Assembly (NCBI RefSeq): GCF_014290175.1
Contig: NZ_JACOOR010000005.1
Coordinates: 1-64,000 of the forward strand
Direction: 5' to 3'
Length of the DNA stretch: 64,000 bases
From: Anaerosacchariphilus hominis
Lineage (GTDB): Bacteria; Bacillota; Clostridia; Lachnospirales; Lachnospiraceae
In this document: one piece after another, positions 1-9,280 of the stretch
How the letters are laid out: each line of letters opens with the position of its first letter
How positions within the stretch are numbered: position 1 is the stretch's first letter
Notes under the pieces: model-generated
The model's database searches: none
What the model was told of the DNA's origin: nothing
The model's input: only the letters and a program-made list of their open reading frames with translations
Translations under genes and position numbers: made by a program

Positions 1-320
1 TGCTTTAATTCCGGATGTACAAGAAACATTTGTCTTGCCAGATTTCCTTTCATGATTTTTATCATATCAGAAATAAAAAACTGTGGTTTACAATCCACCA
101 GCAAATGGATATGATCCGGCATAACCTCCATGGCCAGAATCTGAAAGCGGTATTCCTCTGCCAGCTTTTGCAGCATTTCCCTGCATTCTGTATCAAGGCC
201 ATCTGTCAACACCTTTTTCCGGTATTTTGTACACCAGACGAGATGATATTGCAAAAAGTACACATAACCTCGACCATATGAAAGAGTGTTTTCTCTGATA
301 GTGAATATATCTTTTCCCAT
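1..320 (-). CDS. tnpA: IS200/IS605 transposase TnpA (5' part, runs off left edge)
   Basis: A Y1 HUH transposase that cuts and joins single-stranded ends of its element. The reading frame is open from an ATG at 318-320 to the window edge, about 106 codons, and follows the tnpA at 21,445-21,891 without gaps. It contains the HUH motif PDHIHLLVDC and the conserved SYGRGYVY and WCTKYRKK blocks. The catalytic tyrosine near the C-terminus is beyond the edge. No frameshift is visible in the part present. Confidence 0.85.
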   Translation of the reverse strand, partial: MGKDIFTIRENTLSYGRGYVYFLQYHLVWCTKYRKKVLTDGLDTECREMLQKLAEEYRFQILAMEVMPDHIHLLVDCKPQFFISDMIKIMKGNLARQMFLVHPELK

Positions 321-382
321 GTTTATATCTTACCATATGTAGTACAGAAAGTAAACATCAGTTCTGTTTTTTGGTCAAAAAT

Positions 383-428
383 TTGCACGCCTAACTCATC
401 ACTGAAGTAACGAGAATGCGGCGTGCAA
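383..428 (-). other. IS605 left-end subterminal hairpin
   Basis: Arms TTGCACGCC (383-391) and GGCGTGCAA (420-428) pair perfectly around a 28-base loop. The complete copy has TGCCCGCC/GGCGGGCA at the same place, a paired A-T to C-G change. TnpA of this family recognises such imperfect end hairpins. Confidence 0.75.
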
Positions 429-494
429 TTATTCAAATCAGATAAACCTATACTGACATAGGCATCTGTTTTTACAAAAGAGAGGGGCTTTACC

Positions 495-1502
495 ATGTCT
501 GAAACCATAGGAAAAAAGTCCTCCGGGCAGCACGGGATGCTGATGACGGAGGAGGTGCTGGAGGACGCCGTGCTTTATCTGCGGATTTATTCCGGCGGCA
601 TGGTTTTTAATGTCCTTTACAATATGATGGCTGGTATTCTGAACGCTGCCGGCAATTCCAGGCGTTCGCTCCTCTATCTGGCTGCCGCAGCCTTCACGAA
701 CATTTTCATGGATGTACTTCTGATTGCGGTTTTGAAAATGGGCGTGGCAGGCGCGGCTATCGCTACGGATATGAGCCAGGCGGCGTCCTGTATTCTGGCT
801 TTTCTGTTTCTGCTTCGCGTTCCGGCGGATTATCAGGTGCATATTCCAGAGCTTCGCCTGAATGGCTTCATGGCTTTACAGATTTTGCGGGTGGATCTTC
901 CCACGGGTATCCAGAATATGGTCATTTCTCTGTCCAATATTCTGGTACAGGCTGCCGTCAACGGATACGGCACGGCTGCGATGGCCGGTTTCGGCGCTTA
1001 CTTAAAGATCGACGGCTTCAATATCCTTCCGGTTTTGAGCTTTAGTATGGCGATCACAACCTTCGTGGGGCAGAATTACGGCGCCGGAAATCTGAAGCGC
1101 GTGAAAAAGGGCATGTGGGTGACTCTTGGCATGTGTATTATATACACGATCGTTACCGGCGCGCTGCTGCTGTTCTTCTCGCGCCCGGCTCTCGGACTTT
1201 TCACAAGGGACGCCACGGTCATCGACTTCGGGCAAATCGCCATGCGGTATTTCTGCCCCTTTTATTGGCTACTTGCCATTCTTCACGCGCTGGCGGGCAC
1301 CGTCCGTGGAACCGGCAAAACGGTGCCGCCCATGGTGGTTCTGCTTCTGTCCCTCTGTCTGTTCCGTATTCTCTGGATCCGGCTCATTCTGCCCGGCTTC
1401 CACGGGATCGAAGGCGTCTACATCCTGTACCCGGTTTCCTGGGCGCTGGGTATGCTGCTGATGATTTTGTATACCTGGAAGGGAAAATGGATGAGTGCAT
1501 AA
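495..1502 (+). pseudogene. MATE efflux transporter, N-terminally truncated
   Basis: The 335-residue frame matches the later two thirds of a MATE (NorM/DinF-like) Na+/H+ drug antiporter. The recognisable part begins at EEVLEDAVLYLRIYSGG, near the end of the first third of a normal ~450-residue protein, and runs through about nine hydrophobic helices with GQNYGAGN and AGTVRGTGKT motifs. The first ~15 residues do not look like MATE and arise from sequence next to the IS left end. An ATG with GAGAGGGG upstream exists at 495, so a short protein could be made, but a MATE pump without its first helices is unlikely to work. The missing 5' part should lie left of the IS, outside the window. A full MATE gene occurs at 53,554. 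Confidence 0.75.
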
Positions 1503-1508
1503 AAGAAG

Positions 1509-1554
1509 CTCCCCGATATTCTAAATATAAAAATATCGGGGAGTTTTTATTTTT
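1509..1554 (+). terminator. Rho-independent terminator after the MATE remnant
   Basis: Arms CTCCCCGATATT and AATATCGGGGAG (1509-1543) are followed by a T-rich run. It sits 7 bases after the MATE stop codon. It could also serve the convergent ROK gene weakly. Confidence 0.85.
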
Positions 1555-1588
1555 CTGAAATGCTGTCTGTAAAAGGTTTATCAAAACC

Positions 1589-2797
1589 TCAAATTAATGC
1601 TCCATGAAAAATCGTGGTCAGCAGTGCTCCGGTGCAGCCCACCACTGTAGCCTCGGATCCAAATGCGGATTTTACAATCGGTATCCGCCGGTAACGTCTC
1701 GCAATCTGACGGCTGTTCAGAAGCCGTTCTGTCTGCTCAAGATACAGATCCGGAAGCCAGAAGCCTTCATGGCCGATGATGATTTTCTGTGGATTCAGGC
1801 CGTTACAGAAGTTCACAAGCCCGCAGGCCAGCTTCTCCGTCATTTCCGAAAATATTGCATCTATCCGGTTTTCCTGCTCCGTAAAGGGACGCCCTTCCGC
1901 CTCTTTTTTCTGAATTGCCTCGCTCATCTGCAGACAAAATTCCGCAAAGCTTTTCGTCTCCCCTGCTGCTTCCTGCAGCTGCTTTTCCAGTACATTGCTG
2001 GAGATATAGCGTTCCAGACACCCACGGTTTCCACAGCTGCAAGGAATCCCCCGCCAGTCGATGCTGGTGTGGCCCAGCTCGCAGATCATGCCGCTGGTGT
2101 TCTGATAGATCTGGCCGTTCACCACCAGTCCTGCGCCCACGCCATTTGCCAGATCCAGGTAAATGAAATCCTCACAGTCGCTGCCATTTCCGTAATACTT
2201 TTCCGCAATAGCCGCGCAGTTACTCTCCACATCAAAATAGGTGGGTAACTGATACCGCCTTTCAGTTTCCCGTTTCAATTCCAGATCGTGAAGTCCGTAA
2301 AAATTCGGCGGTTCCAGAATCTCCCCGTATTTCGTATCCACCGGACCGATAGCACCGATGCCGATACCATAGACGCGTTCCCCGTCTGCTTCCGCAAGCG
2401 TCGCGTCAATGGCCTGAAAAATACGGTCCAAAAGCTCCGGCGCAACATCTTCATTTAACGGAATCTCCGTTTTTCGCAGGATATGAAGCTGCATATCACA
2501 AAGCACCACGCTGCATTTCTCCCGGTAGACATGGACGCCAATGAGCTTCGGCGCGCCAGACGCGATGCAAAGTTGCACCGGATTACGGCCCTTGCCCTCG
2601 ATCTGCACCTTTTCCCGTTCCTCCAGAATCCCCTGCTCCAGAAATTCATTGACAATATAAGTTACCGTCATTTTTGACAGCCCGGTTTTCTGTGCCAGCC
2701 CGATACGCGAGCTGCATTCCCCCGTGGCAATAAGCCGGAGAACCAATCCCCGGTTTTGCTGCTTCAGACTTGTGTTGTTGACTCCCGCTTTCGGCAT
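1589..2797 (-). CDS. ROK-family transcriptional repressor (NagC/XylR type)
   Basis: The protein has an N-terminal winged helix (about residues 10-65, with GLAQKTGLSKMTVTYIVNEF) and a ROK sugar-kinase-like domain. The zinc-binding ROK motif CSCGNRGCLERY and the acidic GIGAIGPVD region are present. Such proteins repress sugar-use operons and are released by a sugar or sugar phosphate. I chose the ATG at 2795-2797 because GGAGG lies 8 bases before it; a TTG at 2833 would add 12 residues. The gene stands alone between a divergent region and an aldo/keto reductase, so its target is not clear from context. Confidence 0.88.
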   Translation of the reverse strand: MPKAGVNNTSLKQQNRGLVLRLIATGECSSRIGLAQKTGLSKMTVTYIVNEFLEQGILEEREKVQIEGKGRNPVQLCIASGAPKLIGVHVYREKCSVVLCDMQLHILRKTEIPLNEDVAPELLDRIFQAIDATLAEADGERVYGIGIGAIGPVDTKYGEILEPPNFYGLHDLELKRETERRYQLPTYFDVESNCAAIAEKYYGNGSDCEDFIYLDLANGVGAGLVVNGQIYQNTSGMICELGHTSIDWRGIPCSCGNRGCLERYISSNVLEKQLQEAAGETKSFAEFCLQMSEAIQKKEAEGRPFTEQENRIDAIFSEMTEKLACGLVNFCNGLNPQKIIIGHEGFWLPDLYLEQTERLLNSRQIARRYRRIPIVKSAFGSEATVVGCTGALLTTIFHGALI

Positions 2798-2872
2798 GCG
2801 ACTTGCCTCCGATATCTTTTTCTCTCGTCTCAAGATTTAGAGACAGGGACGTTGCTTAAGTAAACTCTTACC

Positions 2873-3706
2873 TTAAAAAGTAATCTGATCCGGATCATTT
2901 CCCGTTCCAAAGCCTTCCAATACATCCAGGGCTTTCATGTCCTCTTCTTTCAGTTCAAAATCATCTACACTTCGATTCATTTTCATTCTCTCCTCATGCA
3001 GAGACTTTGGTAATGGCAAAAATCCATGCTGGATACTCCATTTTACACAGATCTGGGCCTGACTTTTTCCATAACGCTCGGCAATCATTCTAAGGGAATC
3101 GGAATTCAACAGTTTGCCGTTTCCTAAAGGGCTGTACGCTTCCGGAAGAATATCGTATTCCCGGCACAGAGCTATTGTATCATCCTGCGTCATTCCCGGA
3201 TGCAGTTGCAACTGATTCACCATGGGAATGATTTCTTCTTGTAACAACGGGAGTAAATGCCGGCGGCGGAAATTCGATACGCCAATCGCTCTTACTTTTC
3301 CTGCTTTATAGAGATCCGTTAATGCTTCCCACGTTTCACTGTTCAGTTCTTTCCAGCATTTATACTGACTCGGGGAAGCGGGCCAGTGAATCAGATAAAG
3401 ATCCAGATAATCTGTCTGCAAGTCCTTACAGGTTTTTTCAAATGCGCGCATGGTACGTCCGTATCCTCTCTCCGTATTCCACACCTTTCCTGTAATAAAC
3501 AATTCTTTTCTTTCTACTCCGGAATTTTGAAGGGCAATTCCAACACTTACCTCATTTCCATATACTGCCGCCGCGTCAATATGACGATAACCTGTTTTAA
3601 TTGCTGTTTCAACTGCTTGAATACAGGTGTCTCCATCTGGCGTTTTCCAGGTTCCATATCCGATTTTCGGAATTTCAACTCCATTTCTCAGAACATAATT
3701 CTCCAT
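2873..3706 (-). CDS. Aldo/keto reductase (AKR5-like, 2,5-diketo-gluconate reductase type)
   Basis: An NADPH-dependent cytosolic carbonyl reductase of 277 residues with a TIM-barrel fold. The AKR tetrad is visible: Asp in HIDAAAVYGNE, Tyr in the same block, Lys in FITGKVWN and His in LYLIHWP. The family signature IPMVNQLQLHPGMTQ is present as well. The start at 3704-3706 has AGGAGG with ideal spacing; an in-frame ATG 14 codons upstream lacks one. The physiological substrate cannot be deduced. Confidence 0.9.
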   Translation of the reverse strand: MENYVLRNGVEIPKIGYGTWKTPDGDTCIQAVETAIKTGYRHIDAAAVYGNEVSVGIALQNSGVERKELFITGKVWNTERGYGRTMRAFEKTCKDLQTDYLDLYLIHWPASPSQYKCWKELNSETWEALTDLYKAGKVRAIGVSNFRRRHLLPLLQEEIIPMVNQLQLHPGMTQDDTIALCREYDILPEAYSPLGNGKLLNSDSLRMIAERYGKSQAQICVKWSIQHGFLPLPKSLHEERMKMNRSVDDFELKEEDMKALDVLEGFGTGNDPDQITF

Positions 3707-3801
3707 GGCAAATCCTCCTGCGCTCATTTTATACCTTATATAATACATCTCTTTTACTATTTGTCAAGTTAAAAGTAAAACTATTTTACAAATATAAAAA
3801 A

Positions 3802-3840
3802 ATCGAGTAGGAGGCGGTGACTAGCCGCCTCCTACTCGAT
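3802..3840 (-). terminator. Terminator after the TauE/SafE gene
   Basis: Arms CGAGTAGGAGGCGG (3804-3817) and CCGCCTCCTACTCG (3825-3838) pair perfectly. On the minus strand a T run follows. It lies 22 bases beyond the stop of the 3862 gene. Confidence 0.9.
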
Positions 3841-3861
3841 CGCTCCCGCGTCATGCCCTTT

Positions 3862-4638
3862 TTACGCAAACATGGAAAACGCCATCACCACGATTCCCAG
3901 AATCACCAGAATCACACCCGTCACCCGGTTCAGGGTCTTCGGGGTCGCTTTATTGGCAAACACCGCCGCAATCCGCGCCCAGAGCAGTGTAAATACTACG
4001 CAGAGAATCCAGACCGTCCAGTCCGGCATGCCGCCGATGGCGAAATGAGATACCGCGCCGGTCAATGCTGTGAAGGCCATGATAAATACGCTGGTTCCAA
4101 CCGCTGTTTTCAGTTCGTAGCCCAGCACGGAGGTCAGGATAAGAAGCATCATCATACCGCCGCCTGCGCCCACGAAGCCACAGATAAAACCGATGAGCAC
4201 GCCACAGATCACCGACTGAATGGCCCGCTTCTTCGCGGATACGCCCTGCATGGCTTCCTTCGTGGTCATAACCGGCCGCACGATGAATTTGATACCAAGC
4301 AGGAAGGTCATGAAGACAGAAAAGGTACCCATGGTCGTGGAAGGCACCAGACTGGAAACCCAGCTTCCCACCACCGTAAATACCAGCACGCTGACCATCA
4401 TAATCAGACCGTTTTTCACATCCAGATTTCCGTTTTTCTTATAGGTATAAGCAGATACAGCACTGGCAAGCACGTCCGAGGACAGGGCGATGCCCACCGC
4501 CATGTAAGGCTCCATACCCAGAAAGGTGATCAGCATGGGGCTGATGACTGCCGCCGCGCTCATGCCGGCGAATCCGGTTCCCAGGCCTGCGCCCATACCG
4601 GCAAAAAAAGTCACAAGTAAAGTAAATAAGATTTTCAT
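3862..4638 (-). CDS. TauE/SafE-family sulfite/organosulfonate exporter
   Basis: A 258-residue polytopic membrane protein with about eight helices arranged in two halves, each with the glycine-rich GxGxGFxG-type repeats of the family (GAGLGTGFAGMSAAA near residue 16 and GFVGAGGGMMMLLIL near residue 154). The family moves sulfite, sulfoacetate or other small sulfur or C2 anions. The gene starts 1 base after the stop of a MarR regulator, so the two form an operon and the regulator probably senses the exported compound. The substrate is inferred only at family level. Confidence 0.87.
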   Translation of the reverse strand: MKILFTLLVTFFAGMGAGLGTGFAGMSAAAVISPMLITFLGMEPYMAVGIALSSDVLASAVSAYTYKKNGNLDVKNGLIMMVSVLVFTVVGSWVSSLVPSTTMGTFSVFMTFLLGIKFIVRPVMTTKEAMQGVSAKKRAIQSVICGVLIGFICGFVGAGGGMMMLLILTSVLGYELKTAVGTSVFIMAFTALTGAVSHFAIGGMPDWTVWILCVVFTLLWARIAAVFANKATPKTLNRVTGVILVILGIVVMAFSMFA

Positions 4639-4639
4639 T

Positions 4640-5074
4640 TTAATATTCTCCCTTCAGGATTTCTTCTACGTTTTTTCCAATGCTGTTCAAAGTCTTCATA
4701 AAAGCCTTCCGGGCTTCCTGATCCATTCCGTCAAACAGCTTTTCCCCAAAGGCCTGCTGCACTGCCCGGCCCTCTTCCATCAGTGATTTCGCCTTTTCTG
4801 TACAGATGAGCTCCGTCTTCCGACGATCCATCGCCACGCTCCGGCGCTCCAGATATCCCTCCTGCACCAGCCGATCCACATTGACAGAAACAAGATTAGC
4901 CTTGATATTCCGCACCTCTACGATATCCCGAGCTGTCTTGTATTCCGGGTTATTGCCGAGAAACATCAGAATATCGAAGGCCGTCTGGGGCAATCCCAGC
5001 TTTCTGCACAGGGGTTTGCACATGGCATTATAAGCCAGCAGAAGTTTCCTTGGAAATTCAATTTCCGTAACCAT
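4640..5074 (-). CDS. MarR-family transcriptional regulator
   Basis: A 144-residue winged-helix dimer. The recognition region TARDIVEVRNIKANLVSVNV and the wing LERRSVAMDRRKTELICTEK are typical of MarR. It lies immediately upstream of the TauE/SafE gene in the same operon and so probably controls that exporter and itself. The start has AAGGAG 6 bases ahead. A TTCA/TGAA-centred inverted repeat at about 5,100-5,125 in the upstream gap is a possible operator. Confidence 0.88.
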   Translation of the reverse strand: MVTEIEFPRKLLLAYNAMCKPLCRKLGLPQTAFDILMFLGNNPEYKTARDIVEVRNIKANLVSVNVDRLVQEGYLERRSVAMDRRKTELICTEKAKSLMEEGRAVQQAFGEKLFDGMDQEARKAFMKTLNSIGKNVEEILKGEY

Positions 5075-5147
5075 TTGATTCTCCTTTTATTCTTTTTTGG
5101 ATAATTCATTTTTGAACTATTATAACACAGACAATGAAAAACACAAG

Positions 5148-5182
5148 AGAAAAAGACCGGAAACTTGATTCCGATCTTTTTC
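5148..5182 (-). terminator. Terminator after the anti-sigma-like gene
   Basis: On the minus strand GATCGGAA and TTTCCGGTC pair around a short loop (5155-5176) and are followed by TTTTTC. It ends the 5204-7170 operon. Confidence 0.8.
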
Positions 5183-5203
5183 CTTTATTTTGGATTCCAT
5201 ATC

Positions 5204-6640
5204 TTACTTCCGGATATCCACCATCCATCCATTTTCCAGTGCACTCTGCGCTTCGCCCGTGCCGTCCAGGTTCAGATACATTTCGCCAAGCTTGTCTGCA
5301 GGAACCGCAAACGCTTCGTGAACGGTGACCGTCTCGCCGGGTTTCAGTGTATCAATGTAATTGTTCCCCCGCTCGCCGCCGCGAACATCGTAGGCGCCTA
5401 CTTCAGCCGTCAGCATCAGGCCTTCCTCCACGACATAGTTCCACTCATCGCCTGCAGCGGGTGTTTCCAGTTCCCGATGCCATACGCTCGCCCGGTCGCC
5501 TTTGGTCTCCAGAAGCTGGATTGAACCGTTGTACATGATATCGGTCAGTATGTCGCTTCCTGTATTGGTATATTCGACGGTCACATAGATCAGCTTATTT
5601 TCGGATTTTTCCGTCTTTACTACCTGATCCAGGGTATCGACACCGTCTCCTTCCCGGATATAGGAAATGGTGCTGCTCTTCAGGTTTCCATTTGCGTCAA
5701 AGGCAGTGGCTGCGTCCGCGTCCAGCATGCCCTCCGGCAGGATGTTTTTGTTATCAGCCACCTGTACATCCGTCACCTTCGCGGTCAGACCCGGCAGCTT
5801 CTCCAGACTGTTGTTTTCCATATCCATGGTCGCGCCGATATTCTCTGCTTTTTCCAGCAGCTTTTTGGAAAAGGTCATTCCTACCGAATCCGTACTTTCT
5901 TCTGCCAGGGCATTCGCTTTCTCTGCTTCCAGATAGCTGCTCCAGTTGTAGCAGAGCAGCACATCGTCCCCGGTGGTCTCCTCTGTCGGCATTACGGTTA
6001 CGCCCTGAGCGATTTTCAGGGCTTCTTCTTTTGATACATCAGAGCTTATCAGCATTTCCAGTACCAGATGCTCCTCCGGGTAGGCCACATACAGACTCTG
6101 GTTGTAGGCATTCAGCGCGGTTTTCAGATAAACACTGTCGCGCCCATTGACCTTCCGTTCTTCTTTTTCCGTCACGTTGTAGCTGAGTTTTTCAAAGGAA
6201 GTGTCTCCGGTGTCCATGTAGTAGCAGCCCATGGTCACACCGCCCCGGCCATCCCGGTAGTTGTATTTGCCCTCCTCGGTCTGTACCATGCCGTCAGGCA
6301 GGTAGGATGCCTGTATCTTCACATAGTGCTGTTCGTCTGCGGCGGACACTGCGCTGTCCTGCGCGCCGTCCTGACGCTCCAGCTTCGTCTCGTAAGCATA
6401 TCTACCCACCCGGTTATTTTTCAAGCCATAGAGAACCCCTGCAAATACTGTAGTACCAAGGGCCAGTGTGGCCGCTGCCACAGCGATGGCCAGCCGTTTC
6501 TTTGAAATATGGCGTCCGGTTTTTCGATTTCCGGGAAGCATATCCGGTTTTGCCAGCTGCTTTTCTACCTCCTGTTCGATCATCTGCCGCATCTCCTCCG
6601 GCATTTTGGGAAAATCACGGTTCATATTTTCTAATTTCAT
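5204..6640 (-). CDS. Membrane-anchored anti-sigma-factor-like protein
   Basis: The 478-residue protein has a cytosolic N-terminal stretch (FPKMPEEMRQMIEQEVEKQL, residues 9-29), one transmembrane helix (about residues 50-70, rich in Ala/Val) and a large outside region. The N-terminal piece and the layout resemble DUF4179/DUF4367-type proteins encoded next to ECF sigma factors. The gene starts 54 bases after the sigma factor stop. I infer that the N-terminal segment binds the sigma factor and that the outside part senses an envelope signal. The extracellular region has no motif I can name. Confidence 0.7.
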   Translation of the reverse strand: MKLENMNRDFPKMPEEMRQMIEQEVEKQLAKPDMLPGNRKTGRHISKKRLAIAVAAATLALGTTVFAGVLYGLKNNRVGRYAYETKLERQDGAQDSAVSAADEQHYVKIQASYLPDGMVQTEEGKYNYRDGRGGVTMGCYYMDTGDTSFEKLSYNVTEKEERKVNGRDSVYLKTALNAYNQSLYVAYPEEHLVLEMLISSDVSKEEALKIAQGVTVMPTEETTGDDVLLCYNWSSYLEAEKANALAEESTDSVGMTFSKKLLEKAENIGATMDMENNSLEKLPGLTAKVTDVQVADNKNILPEGMLDADAATAFDANGNLKSSTISYIREGDGVDTLDQVVKTEKSENKLIYVTVEYTNTGSDILTDIMYNGSIQLLETKGDRASVWHRELETPAAGDEWNYVVEEGLMLTAEVGAYDVRGGERGNNYIDTLKPGETVTVHEAFAVPADKLGEMYLNLDGTGEAQSALENGWMVDIRK

Positions 6641-6693
6641 ACCCTGCTCCGTCCTTTTCTTTTTACTAAAATTTGTTCTACATTACATTCCTT

Positions 6694-7170
6694 TTACTGC
6701 GCTGCCCGTTCGGCCAGTTCGTTTCTAAGCCGCTGTCTGGCCCGGGCCAGGCGATTTTTCACGGCGCTTTCTGTGGTCTCCATCATAGTCGCAATCTCCC
6801 GCACGCTGTACCCCTCCAGATAGTAGAGAGTCACGCTTAACCGCATCTCCTCCGGCAGCCGGTAAATGGCCTCATAAAGATCCGAATAATCCTTCTGCTC
6901 CTCCGCCTTTTCCTCCTGTCGGTAATCCTCCAGAGATACGACGCGCTTTTCCTTCCGCATGACGCTGTAGCATTCATTAAGCAGAATCCGCATGAGCCAG
7001 GTTTTCGCATAAGCGTCCTTTTTCAATGTATATAATTTGGAAAATGCCTTTACAATGGCCTCCTGAATGGCGTCGGCGCAGTCCGCGTCGCTGTATAACA
7101 GGGTCTTGGCCACATGATACATGGCGTCCTCCGATGCCATGATCAATTCTCCCAGTTCTTCTTTTTTCAT
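6694..7170 (-). CDS. ECF RNA polymerase sigma factor
   Basis: A 158-residue sigma-70 family member with region 2 (DAIQEAIVKAFSKLYTLKKD, KTWLMRILLNEC) and region 4 (LSVTLYYLEGYSVREIATMM followed by SAVKNRLARARQRL). The ATG at 7168-7170 has AAGGAAA in position; longer frames upstream lack a site. It heads an operon with the membrane protein at 5204, its likely anti-sigma factor. ECF factors usually drive their own promoter. Confidence 0.93.
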   Translation of the reverse strand: MKKEELGELIMASEDAMYHVAKTLLYSDADCADAIQEAIVKAFSKLYTLKKDAYAKTWLMRILLNECYSVMRKEKRVVSLEDYRQEEKAEEQKDYSDLYEAIYRLPEEMRLSVTLYYLEGYSVREIATMMETTESAVKNRLARARQRLRNELAERAAQ

Positions 7171-7380
7171 TGTTTCCTTCCCGCCGGCTTTGGTTATTTG
7201 CTTGCGCGCTGCATTTGCTTTACATAGATTAGATGCATGGGAACAGGGTTTGGTCGCATACGTCCGGAAAAAATTTATTTCCACTGTATTATATCAAAAA
7301 ACGACTGTCCGGATCCTACAGCAGATCCATTCAGCCGTTTTTATTATTTCACTTTCTATTTTCCAAAACAGTCCCCTACC

Positions 7381-8055
7381 TTAGCCGCCATAATCACTGT
7401 TGACCTTATATCGGATCCCCAGGAACGCGCACATCTTATCTCCGAAATCCATCTTTCGTTCACTTCCTTCTTCCTCCTTCACCTCGATGGTATACTCATC
7501 GTAATGGAAGAATCCGCCAAAGGAAAAACTGCCCGTGGCAATCACATTTCCATCGTAATCAAAGATCCGCATGATATCGTCATCGGCCAGATAATCTTTT
7601 GGATTGCCGTCTGCGTCCATGAATACCGTATACCAGTCCCTTTCCAGGGTATCCGTTTCCAGGATCTGCTTCTGGGCGTAACCCAGACAGTTATCATTCA
7701 TGTCATAGTATCCGTAGGTGTTGCCGCTGATGACCCCCTCCACATCGTTGATGGGCTCATCGGTCACATAGCGCAGATAAAACCAGGATTCGTCACTGCC
7801 TGTGCTGATGGTGTATTTACTGTCCCAGAAGCCCCGCTCCTGTATGTGTCCGGCTGCCTGTCCGTCTGCCCAGATATCCGAATCCGCCACGATATCATCC
7901 AGATCCCCTTTCATGGTAAGGACACTGGCATTTTGAAGAGCCTCCTGCCCTTCCTCCGTGGGCGGCAGCTCCTCCTTTGAACTGCCGCAGCCCGTCACGG
8001 CCAGAAGCAGCACTGCCGAAATGAAGGCTGCACCAAACTGTATCTTTCTTTTCAT
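7381..8055 (-). CDS. Lipoprotein of unknown function
   Basis: A 224-residue exported lipoprotein: positively charged MKRKIQF, a hydrophobic segment and the lipobox LLAVTGC with Cys near residue 22. The mature part is acidic and rich in Asp and Tyr, with FDYDGNVIATGSF and a second aromatic block. I recognise no family. The start at 8053-8055 has AAGGAGA before it. The next upstream gene, a LOR-domain membrane protein, ends 31 bases away, so the two are probably co-transcribed. Confidence 0.75.
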   Translation of the reverse strand: MKRKIQFGAAFISAVLLLAVTGCGSSKEELPPTEEGQEALQNASVLTMKGDLDDIVADSDIWADGQAAGHIQERGFWDSKYTISTGSDESWFYLRYVTDEPINDVEGVISGNTYGYYDMNDNCLGYAQKQILETDTLERDWYTVFMDADGNPKDYLADDDIMRIFDYDGNVIATGSFSFGGFFHYDEYTIEVKEEEGSERKMDFGDKMCAFLGIRYKVNSDYGG

Positions 8056-8086
8056 AGCATTCTCCTTTATCGGAAATGTTTCAGAA

Positions 8087-9217
8087 CTATGCGTTCTCCT
8101 TCTCGTCGTCTCTCGCAATCTCCCGCGCCACCATAATGGCCATTGCAGTCAGCAGAGGCAGATACTGCTCCTCATAGCAGATGACCACAGAATTGTCAAA
8201 GACCACATTTTTCAGGGTAAATTCCAGATTCTCCATGATACTGCCCAGCATCCGGTCATTCAGCAGGACGAAGAAATTATGCCCCAGGGAGCCTGCGTAC
8301 TCCCGCAGCACCAGCTTACCTTCTTTGACATTCATGGTAAAGGTATCCCTGATCAGCTGAAACTTCTTTTCCAGTCTGCCATACTCCTCTCCCCGGTAAT
8401 AGAAATCGTAGGTGGGAAGGGCGTGGAGGATCCGTTTTTCCACCCGGAAAATCTCGGTATTCTGAGCGTCATAGATGTAAAACTGCTTCAGCGGCATGGT
8501 TCCCTCGATATGGTAAATCAGTTCGCCATCTTCGTTCCGCAGATCAAAGCGCTGTCCCATGAGCTTGAAATCCTCGGTAAAGGTGTAAACTGTGGAATGC
8601 CTGGACTCCAGCACCGGAAGTACCTCTCCCGTTTTTACGAAATGCTCCATGCTTTTCTTAAGTCCCTTCTGCATCAGCATAATGTCTGAATGGTAACAGA
8701 TATAAGCCGCAGCATTGGTTCCGAAATTCTCATTTAACGGATGCAGAGGCTCAGTGATTCTTTCTTTTATCATACTTGTCAGGAACGAATAACCGATGTA
8801 GCCCAGATTACCGTCACCAGTCAGCCAGAAATACAGATAATCTCCCTCGCTGCTGGGGCCAAAGGCCAATGCGGGCCGTCTCATGGTGCGGAATTTCGCC
8901 AGATAGCAGGAACCCAGAGGTGTGGGCACATCTTTATAGGCCTCGTAAAACTCTTCAATTTTTCGGGGACGATCCATGGCAATCATCTGTACCATATCCG
9001 TGGACGAGTTATAGCTGTCCGGTGACGCCATCATCCACATGGCGATGCCGATAATCAGAATTACCGTACCGACACTGATGAAAAACCTACTGTAATAGCC
9101 TTTCACGATAAACATGGCCCCAGCCACGATCACTGCCAGGCTCAGAAGCCGGTAAATCACGTAACGCAGCTTCAGGCTCGCCGACATATCACTGAATTTC
9201 ATTTTTTCCTCTGACAT
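8087..9217 (-). CDS. Membrane protein with C-terminal LURP-one-related (LOR) domain
   Basis: The 376-residue protein has two transmembrane helices in its first 70 residues, a middle region of unknown fold, and from about residue 210 a LOR/tubby-like beta-barrel (FDLRNEDGELIYHIEG, then YDAQNTEIFRVEKRIL and YGRLEKKFQLIRDTFTM). LOR proteins in bacteria are mostly uncharacterised; some bind membranes. GGGAGGG precedes the start. A promoter and a hairpin with a T run lie in its upstream region (see 9281-9353). Confidence 0.75.
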   Translation of the reverse strand: MSEEKMKFSDMSASLKLRYVIYRLLSLAVIVAGAMFIVKGYYSRFFISVGTVILIIGIAMWMMASPDSYNSSTDMVQMIAMDRPRKIEEFYEAYKDVPTPLGSCYLAKFRTMRRPALAFGPSSEGDYLYFWLTGDGNLGYIGYSFLTSMIKERITEPLHPLNENFGTNAAAYICYHSDIMLMQKGLKKSMEHFVKTGEVLPVLESRHSTVYTFTEDFKLMGQRFDLRNEDGELIYHIEGTMPLKQFYIYDAQNTEIFRVEKRILHALPTYDFYYRGEEYGRLEKKFQLIRDTFTMNVKEGKLVLREYAGSLGHNFFVLLNDRMLGSIMENLEFTLKNVVFDNSVVICYEEQYLPLLTAMAIMVAREIARDDEKENA

Positions 9218-9280
9218 AAGATTTCCCTCCCTTGTCTATCCTGCCTAAATTATCTGGGACTGTATGTCTCAAATTATGCC

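Larger units (their letters stand above)
1..437 (-). mobile_element. IS200/IS605-family element, cut by the left edge
   Basis: The sequence is closely matched, base for base over most of its length, by the left half of the complete element at 19,930-22,005. It holds the 5' part of tnpA and the upstream left end with its subterminal hairpin. The tip is near 433-437, where the similarity to the other copy stops (shared TGAAT on the minus strand). The remainder lies outside the window, so it is unknown whether tnpB is present. Confidence 0.85.

Noticed and set aside
323..508. A 61-codon minus frame containing the peptide NNCTPHSRYF
   Set aside because: It is a translation of the IS605 left end; the same peptide recurs at each end copy.
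3817..4620. A 267-codon plus frame rich in His and Arg
   Set aside because: It is antisense to the TauE/SafE gene and starts inside its terminator.
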